Below, piece by piece: positions 25,301 through 38,200 of a stretch of DNA of 64,000 bases. Source of the stretch: Hoplostethus atlanticus (Eukaryota > Chordata > Actinopteri > Trachichthyiformes > Trachichthyidae); the NCBI GenBank assembly GCA_034670405.1, contig JAXDDX010000057.1, positions 1,287,001 to 1,351,000 of the forward strand, written 5' to 3'. The notes under the pieces are model-generated. The model was given only the letters and a program-made list of their open reading frames with translations, was not told the DNA's origin and made no database searches. Positions within the stretch are counted from its first letter, which is position 1. Each line of letters opens with the position of its first letter. A program made the translations under genes and the position numbers.

Positions 25301-28204
25301 GTATCTTATCTGTCGTATCACCTGGACACCTTTACCGCCTTTCACCTTAACCTGTCAGCGGAAACAATTATTCATCCTGCTTCCAGCGAGGGAGGATTTC
25401 AGCCTGCAGTATCACCTTTCTGGCGGTATTGCCTTTGGGTTTTTTCACTTACCTAAAGTGGTGGAAAATATTCACACAGGACCATTCATTTCACTGCAAC
25501 AGCAAAACCAATAGGCTTTGCTTTGTGCGAAGCAGCTTGGCCTTGTCTAATCTAAGTATTATTATTTTGCTACGTGTAATCCACTGATGTAAGATCGTAG
25601 TGAGAATGTTATCCCGAATCCAATAGTGGTTTAATTCCTCAAACTATGTGACCTGTCTGAGCTGTTGAGTATCGTGTGACTGAGGCAGTTTAAGGATAGA
25701 CCCTTTGAAAGACCCTTTCCAAGCACAGAGCCTATCATCTACTTTTGCAATGGCTATGAAACAGTTTTTTATGGCATATTCACTTTTTTTTTCATTAATT
25801 GTTAGCACATTAATGGCCTGCGTGAGTTGCATCCCTACCTAGCAGAAATGTGATGGGATGCCTAACATGGCAAAGAATATAACAAGCTGAAGCAGAACCC
25901 ATAAAACCCTTAAATCTAAAGTTTAGCACAAGTACAGTAGAGCGCACACAGTATGTAACCCCTCCTTCTTTGTAATTTGTAAAGTAGTGAATCTGAAAGC
26001 CCTCGCATACCGTGACATTCACCACAGCTATCTGAGCAAGTGATAAGCGCTCCCAGATCTATGTGGTCTGTTTGTTTAGTTTAGATCCTTTCTTTAGCTG
26101 GCTGCTTTAAGATTGTGTCTCTGCAAGTCCCCTCAGGGTCTATTATCTACAGGAAACTCCCCATGGTGTTTGTGAAAGGATATCATTTGCATTGCATTTA
26201 CTTACTGGGAAAAAGGCACACACCAAGAGCAGCGAGCGAGAGAGGGGAATCTTTTTTATGTCGTAAAGGTCGTTGAATGCACTAGTTCTGGAGATAGGGG
26301 CTTCCCAGTAGCATTTAGATTAGATGCACCCACAGGTGTTTGACAAATTAATACTCCATTTTGCTTCATTCAGTGGAAGACGCTGACTCACCTCTCCCAA
26401 TGCTGCAGGTCTGTCTTCTACAGACGCACGTATCTGCCCCGGCTTGTTCCCAGCTTCAGCCCTCTTCCCTGCAAGGAGGAATTGTACTACTATGCAACAG
26501 GGATCTACCTGCCTGTCAAAGAGCAACACTGTGGAAAAATCGTGCCATTGTTTATGAATGTCAGATAAAAATGTAGCCGCATTCAAACTTTCCTACAACA
26601 TTTTACACCATATTAGTCTTAATTTAATGCGATGTGTTTTGTTTGCAGTGTGTGTTACTTCAAAATCAAGTATTTGATGAGAAATCATACACTTCTATGC
26701 ACAACAAGCAACTCATGCCCACTTTATTTTAGGTTAAAGTTTCATTCGGCGGCTTTGCACGTTGGCGGCTCCAAATGGCAGCTATGTGAACTTCAATACC
26801 CAGAAATCCTGTAAAGTGACATCAGTAAACTGCACACAGCATGCTCATGTAGACCAACCCGGCTGGTCTGTGATGCTTAATACCAAAGGATTTAACGTAA
26901 TGATTTAACGTTGGTGAATCCAACTTTCTCTAGACGGAGCGCTCGCTTGCTGCTTTTTAGGAGACAGTTTGTGTTTTGATTTGTCACTTCCTGTGGGTGG
27001 AGAAGAGTACAATACTCTTCTCTATGGCAGCCCCACTTTGTGATTCAGGTGTATTTTTACAGAAAAACCTTGCCAAATGTAGCTTTAACAGGAGTACCTT
27101 ATAGTGCTAACATTTGGCCGGCAAACACTTTATGCTACATCACGTCACGCTGAACTGCGTCACATCTGACCCTGCTTCAGAGGTCTCTTGTGTGATCACA
27201 TGTCCCCACTTGATCAAGTTGAACCTGCCAGCGTGTGGTGGTAGTGACAGACAAGACGCCGCCCTCGTGGGAGGTACAGCATTCCACCGTTAACAGGGAG
27301 GCTTCAGTCGTCACCTCCCCAGTGATGAGTTCTGCCCCACTGCTCCGGTTGGCCGTCCTCCCTGCCAGGCCTTCCTTAGCCTGGCGTATGAAGGACACCG
27401 AGGGCTTTCTCTGGCTGCCCCTCTGATTACAAGGTCCGCTCTGCAGGAATACAGTAAATCTACAAAAAACCCACTAACACCAGCGCTATCATTACTACAA
27501 GAGAATCGCAGTGTCTGAAATGCCTCAGTGACCCAGGGGTGTTCTTGTATACACAGGCAACGCCGTTGTTTTATGTCTTTATGTGGCTGTACCCTTTGAA
27601 TCTGACTGACTGCAGTACACTTTCTGTGTGTACTGTAAACAGTTATAAATGAAAGGATCGTGTATTTGCAATCGTGATTCAACTTGATGTGGTTGTTGCT
27701 GTCGGACAGAAAGACGTCTGAATGAACACAGTTCCCCATTCCTCGTGGATGATATGATGTCTGTGCGATCTCTCTTAATTACGTCTGACTCCGTAGGTGC
27801 CACACAGATGTTACCCATGCAGCTTCCCCGACTTTGTTGCCACGCAGATTTTCATTGGATAATTCTTTCAGCATTTTGTAAGGCAGGGAATTGCAACAGG
27901 AATCAGGTGTAACCCTGGACTAAGTTACTGATCTAGTGTGAGAAGTCCCGTGATAGCAAGAATCCACCCTCCCAATGTTGTTACATTACAGTCCACTAAG
28001 CCTGTCTCCTATTTACTGTCAATAGGACAGCGCTGGAAAGTGTTACTCGATGACATGAGTTTATTCTGCCTTGTGTCAAGCCAACATTTGTCACGTTGAA
28101 CCGTCAAAGGTTACTTTTGGTGTGACTTTGAGTGAGCGGGCTGCGGGAAGGTGATTACAGAGAATAACCTGATGAAATTCTGATGTTTCTCCTCTCTCCC
28201 TAAG
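22344..28204. other. Intergenic between opsin and vit coding start
   Basis: No supported protein gene. It contains a short TG run near 23098-23118 and a GC- and CpG-richer patch at about 23505-23650 (CCCCGGG, GGGACGGGCAACGGGGG) that stands out from its AT-rich surroundings. A poly(A) tract lies at about 24101-24116. Because the vit coding exon starts with an acceptor site, at least one untranslated vit exon and the promoter should lie in this interval. Confidence 0.5.
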
Positions 28205-28261
28205 GTTTTGAGGTTATACAAGGACATCTGGCTGACCTGCTAAACCGGCACACCACCCAAC
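28205..28261 (+). other. vit: 5' untranslated part of the first vit coding exon
   Basis: The ATG at 28262 is preceded by a good acceptor, CTCCTCTCTCCCTAAG ending at 28204, so the exon probably begins at 28205 with 57 bp of leader. This implies one or more upstream non-coding exons that I could not place. Confidence 0.55.
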
Positions 28262-31200
28262 ATGATCAGAGCAACACTCACTGCCATCTGCCTTGGTAGG
28301 GTTTCTCCCCCATCCCGCCTCTTTCCGTCTCTCTCATCTCTCATCATCTCTCTCAACATGCTTCATTTTGTACGGCCTTATTTTATCCAGCCGTAAGACC
28401 ATGAGTACATTGACAACACAAGCATTCTCTGGCATCCAATTCCTCTGTGTACACTAAACACACTGAAGATTATGTTAGTTTGTCTGCTATTGTGTGACAA
28501 TCCCCGGCTTATGCTTCTTTCTACTTTGCCCGCAGCTCTCCTCCTGTCCTGTACTTGCTGGGCCAAACCAAATCGATCAAAGAACAAGAAACCAAAGCAA
28601 GGTAGACGTCATAAAAAAACAAGCCTATAATCTCTGGGTCAGTCCCTGTATTATCGTCTCACTTACTGCTGCAACGTTGCAGCCAATTCACTTTTAAATT
28701 CAATTTGCAATTCATTTTAAGATCTTTGTTCTCAATAGTTTCTTTATAGACTGGATATAAAAACCTTCTTATGATAACTATGCCTCCTTCCCCCAGTTGT
28801 TCCAGCCATAGAGTGTGATGTTAGAGCAGGAAAGATCAACCTCCCAGAGTTCTTGGTCAAATGCCCAGCCCACTGCAAGGAGACCAAGCAGCAAGTCTAT
28901 GGGACAGGGGTGTTCGCCTCCATCTCCAGTATCTGCAATGCAGCCATCCACAGGTAGAGTACTAGAGAGTGAAATGCGATGATAAATGTGATATGCTCCT
29001 CAGTAAACATCCTGAGCATTCTTGGCAGATTGCTATTCCAAGGGGAAACCTGATAAAAGCTCCTGTGGGACATGTGGTCGTAACGTGTTGCTCCCAGGGA
29101 GACAAGGAGCGGTGCAGTAAACGGTGCAATGTTGTGCCTCAATCAAAACTGTTTCAAAACATTCATTCCCAATGAAACATTTTGCATCTGCAGCGGAGTC
29201 ATCACCAATTCAGGAGGGAAGGTGATCGTGAAGAAGATGGCGGGGCAGAACCTCTACAAGGGCAGCAATTCCAACGGCGTGCGCTCTCTCTCGCTGCCTA
29301 AGTGGAGGGAGTCGTTCGTTGTCTCAGGTATTACGGTGAAGAATACGCGTGTGAACCACAACACCTTAACGTTAGCATTGACAGCGTGCATTATTGTTTC
29401 TGTTTGTGTTTTAGTGGGGAAGCCAGAGAAAGGAGTGATCTACCCATCCACCCTGGACTACACCCCTTCAAGACCAACCTATGTGAAAACAAGTGAGGCG
29501 GGACTTATTTTAACAAGCGTGTATTTTTCACCTAACGGCTTTTACAAGAATTGCTAGTGTAATAACTGCAGCCTGTCACTGGGTGATTGACAACATGCTT
29601 AGTGTTTCACGATGATCAAACGAACCGATGAGGACAAAATGAGATAAACTCTTGTCACTGTTCAGTGATCCCATGATTGGCTCAGGCATTTTGAACCCCT
29701 CTAAGGTTGAGCGAGGAGTCGCAGCGCTGCAGTCTGGCAAAGAATGTCAAGAATTCGGCGGTTACTGTAGGTGCTCTTCCTCCCTAACCTCCCTCGTCCG
29801 TCCTGTCCTGTCCTTACAGGTCAGAAGGAGGCAGCCATCACGGCGCTGCCTGCGACAACGGCACCCGAACCCACCACCACCACTCCACCAGAGCCCACCA
29901 CCACCACCACCACCACACCGGCACCCACAACCACCACCACCACCACTACACCACCACCCACCACTACCAAGGCTCGCGCTGCAGTCCACAAAGTCAGGGA
30001 TGCAGGTGAATTACACACACACACACACATACATCACACCTAAGTGTTGCATACATACATGTTACAAGCGAGCAATCAGTGGATCCATGTATGTTATGTG
30101 GAGGATTGTGTATTTACTGATTCACAACTGATCCAGTAATACCAATCCAGACAGTAGATCCACTATCGTCAGCGTGCTAGTGACGTCTAACAACTGAGGA
30201 ATGGAGCTTATAATTGCTCTGATTGCCTGAACAAGCTTTTTCATTTGTGTGATACTGAGTGATGAAGGAGAATGATTGCCGTCGGTAATCACACATCACA
30301 ACTGTAATCATAGAAAATTACAAAAGTGATGAAGTCAGGGCTGCGCTGTTCTCCTGCTTGACTAACTGGATGAACGGTACATTTGATCGCAAGACCGTTC
30401 CATCACTCTCATCAAAAGAAAACATTATCAGACGGTGAGCAGTTTTGAGTTACCGGCCCCATTAAGGGTATAAATGGTGTCAGGTAAACAATGCTGCAGT
30501 ATGTTAAGGTACGTGTAGAAACAAGATGGGATAAGTGCCCCCTTCCTCACCCGATTTCTCTCTCCCTCACTGTGTTGCAACACCGTCTGTCTCCTCTCAC
30601 TGGCACCCGATGTCTGTTTCTTCTATCTAGGCAGCAGTCACCCGTACTTTGCCTCCATGGCAGCCGCGAGTTCAAGTAAGTGAAGCGAGGCATAGAGGGG
30701 GTTGAGACCTTGGCTGGTTGGTGGCACGGTGGCACGTTGGTGTTGCTTACCACTGCTGGCGCAATAATGTGTGTGTTTTTTATATCAGGCATCAGGTATT
30801 TGCTTCACTCTGGGATTTGTGTGCATCAGGATTAAAGGCGTTCTATATTAAAGCTTATCGGGAGTCCTAACTAGTATTTCCAAAACAAGTTTGTCAGACA
30901 TGAACGGCACAACTTGTGTATTTAATGGGTGAAATCAATCCACTTGTTTTAAGCCACAAGCTTAAAACACAGTTTACTCTAATAATCAACAGTTAAGCTA
31001 TGGCCTGAGCTTGTTGCTTATACAAACAACAGTTTATGCTGCTAATTTAAGTATTACAAAGATTTTTTTTTCCTAAATTGGCTCCCACATTGTGTTGTTC
31101 TCAACATTGGTATAGGGCAGTCACAGAATGGTCAAGGAAAAGGTCCCAGCCAAGGTATGTCCACACTCTCGTTGATTCTGAAGCTCTTAGAAAGTCCTTT

Positions 31201-32229
31201 TCACAACATACAATCGTTCACGTTTGACTAAACAATTACATTTCTTCAAAGTATTCAGAGGAAGTGCCTATCCCAATAGATTTTCATCACGAGTCAATCC
31301 AGGTAAACCAAGCTTTAATCATCCTGATGTGTCTTTCGTCACTCTTTGGAACGGGGCTAGCCCACAACTGTCTCAAACATGCAGAGTTTTGTTCTTTTAT
31401 ATGCTCTTTCTTTCCTTCCTTTCTTCTATATTTCTTTATTTCTTTCTTTCTTTCTTTCTAAACTCTGCACGGCATCTCTGTTCTCTATGTGCACAGCTGC
31501 CTACAAGACTTTTACTACACTGCTAACACAAGGGCGGACCAGAATGTTCTGGAGCAGCCCAGTGTCTGTTCTGTTATGCTTAAAGTAGAATACCACTGAA
31601 TACCAGTAATCCAATGTGCCACAGGACAGCTCAGTTTGTATGAGTCAAAATGTAGCGTTGATCTGTATGACCAGAAATGAGAGAAGTTTCAGTTTCAGTG
31701 AGAATGAGTTGCATAAAATTCTGATTCAGAACTATTACCACTACTATAAAATAACACTCAGGTGGCTGTAAAAGTTCAAACAAAGATTGTGTGTGTCCAT
31801 CAAGTCAGCCTCCAGTCATCAGATTCGGATTCTAGTAAGAGATGTTCACAAATTGTGACTGAACTGTCCTAGACCACATGAACAATGTGGATTCTGTAAT
31901 TGAGAGGTATTGTCTTTGAACAGGGCCGTGCTCCTGGCCCATCTACACTCTATCTGTTCTCTAACATAACATGCTGTTCAACTCCTTTCTCCGTGACTTA
32001 CAAAACATGGTTACCAAGTCAACACATTCATTCATTATGCCAAACATGCAGGCTGCATTTTTAAAGGTGAACATATTGTAGATCATTTATTGTCTGTTGG
32101 CAGTGCACAATGTCACGTTGTGTCATGTTTTCTCCTGTTCTTGGTCCCAGGTCTGCGAAGACCAGAGGCAGGGTCGACTATCAGGAGACAGCCAGCCTCT
32201 CCTGTCGGCTCAGGTCAGCCTTATCGCGC

Positions 32230-32274
<45 letters not shown>

Positions 32275-35200
32275 TACAAACAGGTAGACACAGTGGGACT
32301 GACAGGGAATGTAGGTCAAGGGCAGCAGCAGACAGCAGGGGGGGACAGATGGCTTTGTGGGAACATTGGTCCAGGAGACGTTGACTGCTGTCTGACCCTC
32401 GTGTCCACACCCATAAGCCCCTGTGATCTTCACCCCAGGGTCACCGCTAATCCACTCCATCGTGCATCTCAGCTCAACAGCATTCCTTTCAAGATCACTG
32501 CTGTTAACTACTGCCCTCTGCCATCAGACACATCCCCTGTTCATGTTTTTATTTTCCGAGATGAAAAGACCGAAATGAATTTGCTAAAGCCAAGTTAAGG
32601 TCTGTAAACACACCCGGCATATATCCTCTTGTTTTTGATATCAAGCAGCGGAGAAAATGTCTTCGGCTTCAGTCAAAGCAAAACAGCTGGGCTGCATTTG
32701 TGGATGGAGCCCTCGACCTGAAGCTCTCTTTTGCTTTACCACCCCCCCCCCCCCCTCCACCCCACTCCCCCTCTCCTCTCTCACTCTATCTGCCTGTTTC
32801 TCATTGCTACAAACAGCTTTTAACAGGGTTCAGCCAGCCTCATCTGAGAGGACTCCGAACGTCGGCCAGTCCAACCCCAGTAAGTATCTCAAACATCCAC
32901 ACTTAGTGGAGGAAGAGAAGTAGACAGGTCTGATAAAACAGGGAAGTAACCGGGGCAATAAAACCCCAGTTGAGATGTTTTATAAAGCAGCACTAATGTT
33001 AACCCTCTGTGTGACGCGGTGGTTCAGTGCATGGCCGCTGCCATATAAACGCCGGGCAGAAATACAGGCGGATGTTCAGGTCAACTAGCAGACTCCAACC
33101 GCCTTTTTTACGGCACCCGGCATGACACGGTGGAGAACGGACAGTAGGTATGTCGATATGCCTCAGAGATGAGTTGGGCAGATAGCATTGTCAATGCATT
33201 CATCTTGTGACATATCTCCGTTAGATGTGAGACAGCGGTGAACTCCAGCTCGAAGCTTTCTCTTAAGATAAGACCACGATGAGAAATGCACTCTGTCAGT
33301 GCTGTAATAATATCCTATGACAGATCCCATCTGGTCTGGCCTCTTCCCCTCCCTTGTAAATGCTTACAGAGGGAGAGAGATGAAAGCAGCAGCACCAAGT
33401 GGCTCGATGTTGCTCCCAGAGAGAGAGAGACGTGTGACCCAAGCCTGGACAGTCTGGGTCCACTGGAATAGAAAAGTCTTGCCATCCAAGTCCAGTCCCA
33501 TTCAGGCTTTGGCCCGCTGAGGAATGTGCTTCTGTTTTGCTCCTGTGGAATGCAAAACCATGGATCTCTAAAATTAGATAGGATTATATCCCTTAAGATT
33601 ATGATGGACGGCATAATGTGGGTTCTGAGGGGTGGGGAGTTGGCCCGTTAACCTATTCCTGTTGAAACTCAAGGTTCAGAGTTTGGAAATTATCATCTGT
33701 GGGGTTTTGAGCTAAATATGATGTCTAAATGTAGGGGCAGTGTAGCGTCTAATCAGTGCTGAGAATAGGTATTAAAATGGGTGGTTTGGGTGTAATAATA
33801 ATAATAATAGTAACAATAATAATGTCAAGCCCATGATGGACTGGCAACCTTGACTCATGATTTTCAATAAAATTACATATTGCCTACATCCCTGCAGACA
33901 TACTGCCGACACCTCCTTGGTGAGCATCGCTATCCTCGATTCCCCTCTGACCTCCTGGCTGTAGGGGTCACTGAAGTGGCAACGAATGGGAGAGTTAAAG
34001 TCAATCCTTTTAAAGCACCAGTTTCATCAGAAAAAATAACACTACTGTCAGCAGATTACTCTAATCTCTGTGTCCCACCGTATATACTGTCCCTGGTTTG
34101 ACACCAGCATTAGAACAATACTCCCACGCTCCGCTGGACTGCTAGCTAGGCTCTCCCAGCCGATCCCAGTCAACACAGGCCCTGCTCGCTAGCTGCTCAC
34201 TGGATGGGAACCAGTGGAGTCCAGGCGGTGTGTTTTTCTAAGCTCCGCATCCACTGTTAGGGAGGGGTTAATTGAAATGTGTTGTCGTGGCTAAGTTAGA
34301 TCAGGCAGATGTAATGTGCTGTTATGGTTTTGGTCAACTGTTTTAGCCACTGTGTTCTGTCACATTCTTGCAAATTTGACATCAACCTCTAGCTGTGCGA
34401 GAATCAGACTTATTTCTTAAACTGCTCAATGCTTTGCCACGTCAAAGGTTGAAACTGTGCTTTTTGAGTGTGATGCCAGGAGCAGCAGGTAGCAAACCAA
34501 TGAGAAACACATTTGCTCAGTGAGTTGTGCTTCTTCTGTGTCTGCAGGTAGAAAGAGAGCGGCTCACAGAAGAAACAACTCGGTGCTACAAATAGTCGCT
34601 CAGTCGACTATGTTTAGTGTCTGACTGAGGTCAACACCTTGTGCATACTCCACTAATACGGCGGCGGGTTTAGTGGAGGTCACAAGTATGCTAGTATCCT
34701 AGTGATGACACTGGCTCATGCTTGTCCATAAACGCAGCTTCTCTAATCCCCCCTTGCACAGCTTTTCCCAGAAGGGATTGGCCGCCCCCCTCCTTTGCTC
34801 GTCCTGATTGGTTCCCCGGAGCTAGACGATCAGCAGGTATCAGACAGACGACAGATCATCCTTCCTAACACTTAAAGTCACAATGAAATTAAAAAAAAAC
34901 TTTTTTACCTTGTTAGCCAATTACAATATACACCTACTGAACAATAAATGCCAAAAAATGTTTAAATTATTAATTTTAAAAAAATCAAAATCCCATTATT
35001 TTTACTTCCTGGAAAACAGCGTATATTTAGTGGTTACTTCATGGCGTATCAGTAGGCGTGCATAAAAATTCCAACCAATAATACCGTTACAGATTTTTGA
35101 ACAACCTCTCTCGGCCCCTCTGCAGTTCCCATGAAGTAAAACAGCCTTTCTCTCCCTAACCCATTCCATCACAACTTTTGAATAACCCCTCGCCGCATTA

Positions 35201-38200
35201 TGTCCCGCCCCAATATCCTGTTTCAACAGGAAGTACGGCAAATGAAGCAAGATGCTGTTTCATTGTGACTTTAAACAAATCATTAATATATTCTAATCTG
35301 TGAATTGTTTTATGAAGTGTTCAAAGTAGCCAAGGGGAGAATGGACTTGTTAAAATGATGATAATAAAAAGCGAAACATTTTGAGTTAAGGTAGGTTAAG
35401 GTTTGTTGAACTTTAAGTTAAAGGGGAATACCACTGAATCTAAGCTTTAGATATATTATTCCCATTCTGTATTAATAAGCATCCAGAGCTAACAGTAAGA
35501 AACAAGTGAGAAGAGTTTGTTTTGGCCCCAATTCTATAATGACATACTGATGCACAACTCTATAGAAAGTTAATTGGAGAAGTGCTGATTTGGATGTATA
35601 AATGTGTATTCTCAAGCCATTCTCCAATTCATTGTCAATATTTCTGTCTCTCAATTTGACTGAGTGAGTGTAGCAGCTTAAGATGTATATGTTGAAGCTC
35701 TAAATGGGTTGCTTAAGTTGCTTCTGAGAATTGTTCCATGAGCATGTCCCAGCCCTCAAGAACCAACCATCTATACAGCCATCATTTCTATACTCAGATA
35801 GTCACGGGCTGGGGCTTTATGGTCATGTAGCACTTGATGAAGCATCCTAACAGTCCTCTACTTCCTGAAATGTAACCCGTGTAGTTGCTGATGCCTCCAC
35901 CGTCTCTACTGTACATTCAGATGTTAGTTATGCAGCTCCAGACTCAGGCTACACGTGGAGCGAGGCGGACACACCTGAAATCGCAGGTAAGTCTAAACCC
36001 ACTGGCAGAGAGCGCAGCACGACCGCTTGGTGTGTACTGCCCCCCCTTCACAGGGGCAGGTTACTACACCTAGTATCCGTTTACAGTATATCTGCGTCCA
36101 GTGCATGTTCAAACTTGCTTGTGTGACTGATATAGTTTGGTATCTGCTGACCATGTATGTGTTGGATTTGATCCCTCTGTAAGTATGTGCAATGCTCTCA
36201 GGATGTTTTAATGCATGCCATCTGCCTGCCATATGAGGGATACACCATCCCTGTGATGTATGGAACGGATGAGCATAAGGGCAGGTTCAATGTGTGTGCA
36301 TGTCAAGAGAGTCATTCTCTTCAGTGGTCTGGGATTGGTCGAAAAGATTTTGTCCTTTTGACCAATCGCAACCATGGAAATGTGTGCATCTCCCTCTCAT
36401 GTTCACTGTGGGAATACTAATGGGTCTCACAACGTCCTCCTCCAGCTCGTGATCAAAGGCCCGATATCTCAGAGTATGAGCGCTGGTATTATAACTTTGG
36501 ACCGTACCGTAAGTGTCTTTCCATCCTATTTATTGGGAACTAACAGTTGTTGGTGTTGAGGTTTTTTGTTGTCTCATGTACAGTGTGTGATTGTGTAGAC
36601 GTAAGGCCTGTTTGACTTAGAGCCAAACTGACTGAAGTTTACTCTCAGTAGCACAACACACTCTGTCCTTCCTTACCTTCTCTTTTATTCTCTTTAAGCA
36701 CACACACATATACACACACACACACAGGCACGCACGCACACACACTCTCACTTTTTTTCTCACTACATTTTCTGAATCAGGGCTATTTTAGTTCATTTTA
36801 ATTCATGTAGTTTCTATTGTCTACTGTGTTTTTATTTTGACTGTTTTACTTTACGTGAGATGTTTTTATTAGCTTATTTGTATGAGCATAAAAACTAAAC
36901 AAACTAAACTAAAATTATCACATGTGATAATAATTAAAAGCATTTCTCTATACAAATTCTGAAGCAGAGTTATGGCCTTCACAACTAAAAAACACAAACC
37001 ACTACTATATGGACCAATGACAAGATACAAAAGGGCACGCACAAGCCCTCATATTTAGATTATAGGCCATGGATCCATCCATCTGTGTGATGACACTGAG
37101 GCTGAGGCATCTAAATCTAGATTGAAGAGAAGTGGTTTCTAAAACCAAGTGGCTGAGCCATTTCCAGCGAGCGCCCCACAGAAATACAACTACACACCCT
37201 ACCAGATGAAAAATAGAGCATAAGGGGAGTTTTGCCATAGTGTATTGGCATTTGTTTCACATGTATCATGTGTCAGGCTCTGCGATGACCGTTGAAGTCT
37301 GTACTTTCAGCACCCCGATCCACTGACACAGATGGCAACCGCAAAGTGCCACTGGACACAACCCATACTAGAGGTGAGCGATGGTATCCAGTAAGTCACA
37401 AGGTTGCACACTACATACAGTGTTCATAAGGCAAGGAGTTTTGCAGAGGGGATCTGATGGAGTAGAAAATATGTACCACTTGTTTTGCTCTGCTATAAGT
37501 TGTAGTTTTGCTACTGCTTTACTTTTCCAGTGGTACGTAGGGCCAATGATTTAGCCTCCAGAAGCTGTGCAGTCTTTATGGTGAGTGATGTTAGTTAGTT
37601 ACTTGTTGCTTTGCAGTGGGAATTTGCTAACGCTGAGCTTGTATAATATCATCTACACAGTGGAGCCAGTGGATGTCTGGAAACCAGAGGCAAACCTTTA
37701 TGAATCAGGTGAGATAGCTTGCACTGCTGCATCCTTCTTTTCTGCCCTTCAAAACAGCCTCTGTGCCATTAGCTTTTCAGTTCTGACTGTAAATAGGAAC
37801 CTTAACCTGAGGTTATACAAGGAGAAGGCCACTTGAACCCTCAGCCTAAAAAAGCATCTGGGTTTCCACATCACTGCCTAGCCTGTAATTGTAGTGATCT
37901 GGAGTCAAATGGCACGGTTTCTTGAGTAATGAATCAGTTCCTGTTTGGTATAATTCTTGCCACAACAACTACCAAGGCCAGGAATACTAGGAAATGCTAG
38001 GAAACCTCAAGCTTTGGATCTGTGGAGAGTGGACAGTAGATGCACCAGCTGTGTTAAAGGGACATTCCACCAAAACTGACTTGCATGTTGATATTTTGCA
38101 AATAGACATTTTCCTAAAATGCACAAAGGGTTTTTGTTGTTTTATGAATGTCGATGTATGAATTATATGAATAGGTTTGGAGAATATGCAATTCCATGAC

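Noticed and set aside
29652-29768. Possible extra vit exon between exons 5 and 6
   Set aside because: Exon 5 ends in phase 1 and joins exon 6 cleanly. Including this piece would need a poor acceptor and adds no recognisable sequence.
33894-33920. Possible vit exon in intron 10 after CCCTGCAG
   Set aside because: The 25-nt segment before the next GTGAGC is out of phase with both neighbours.
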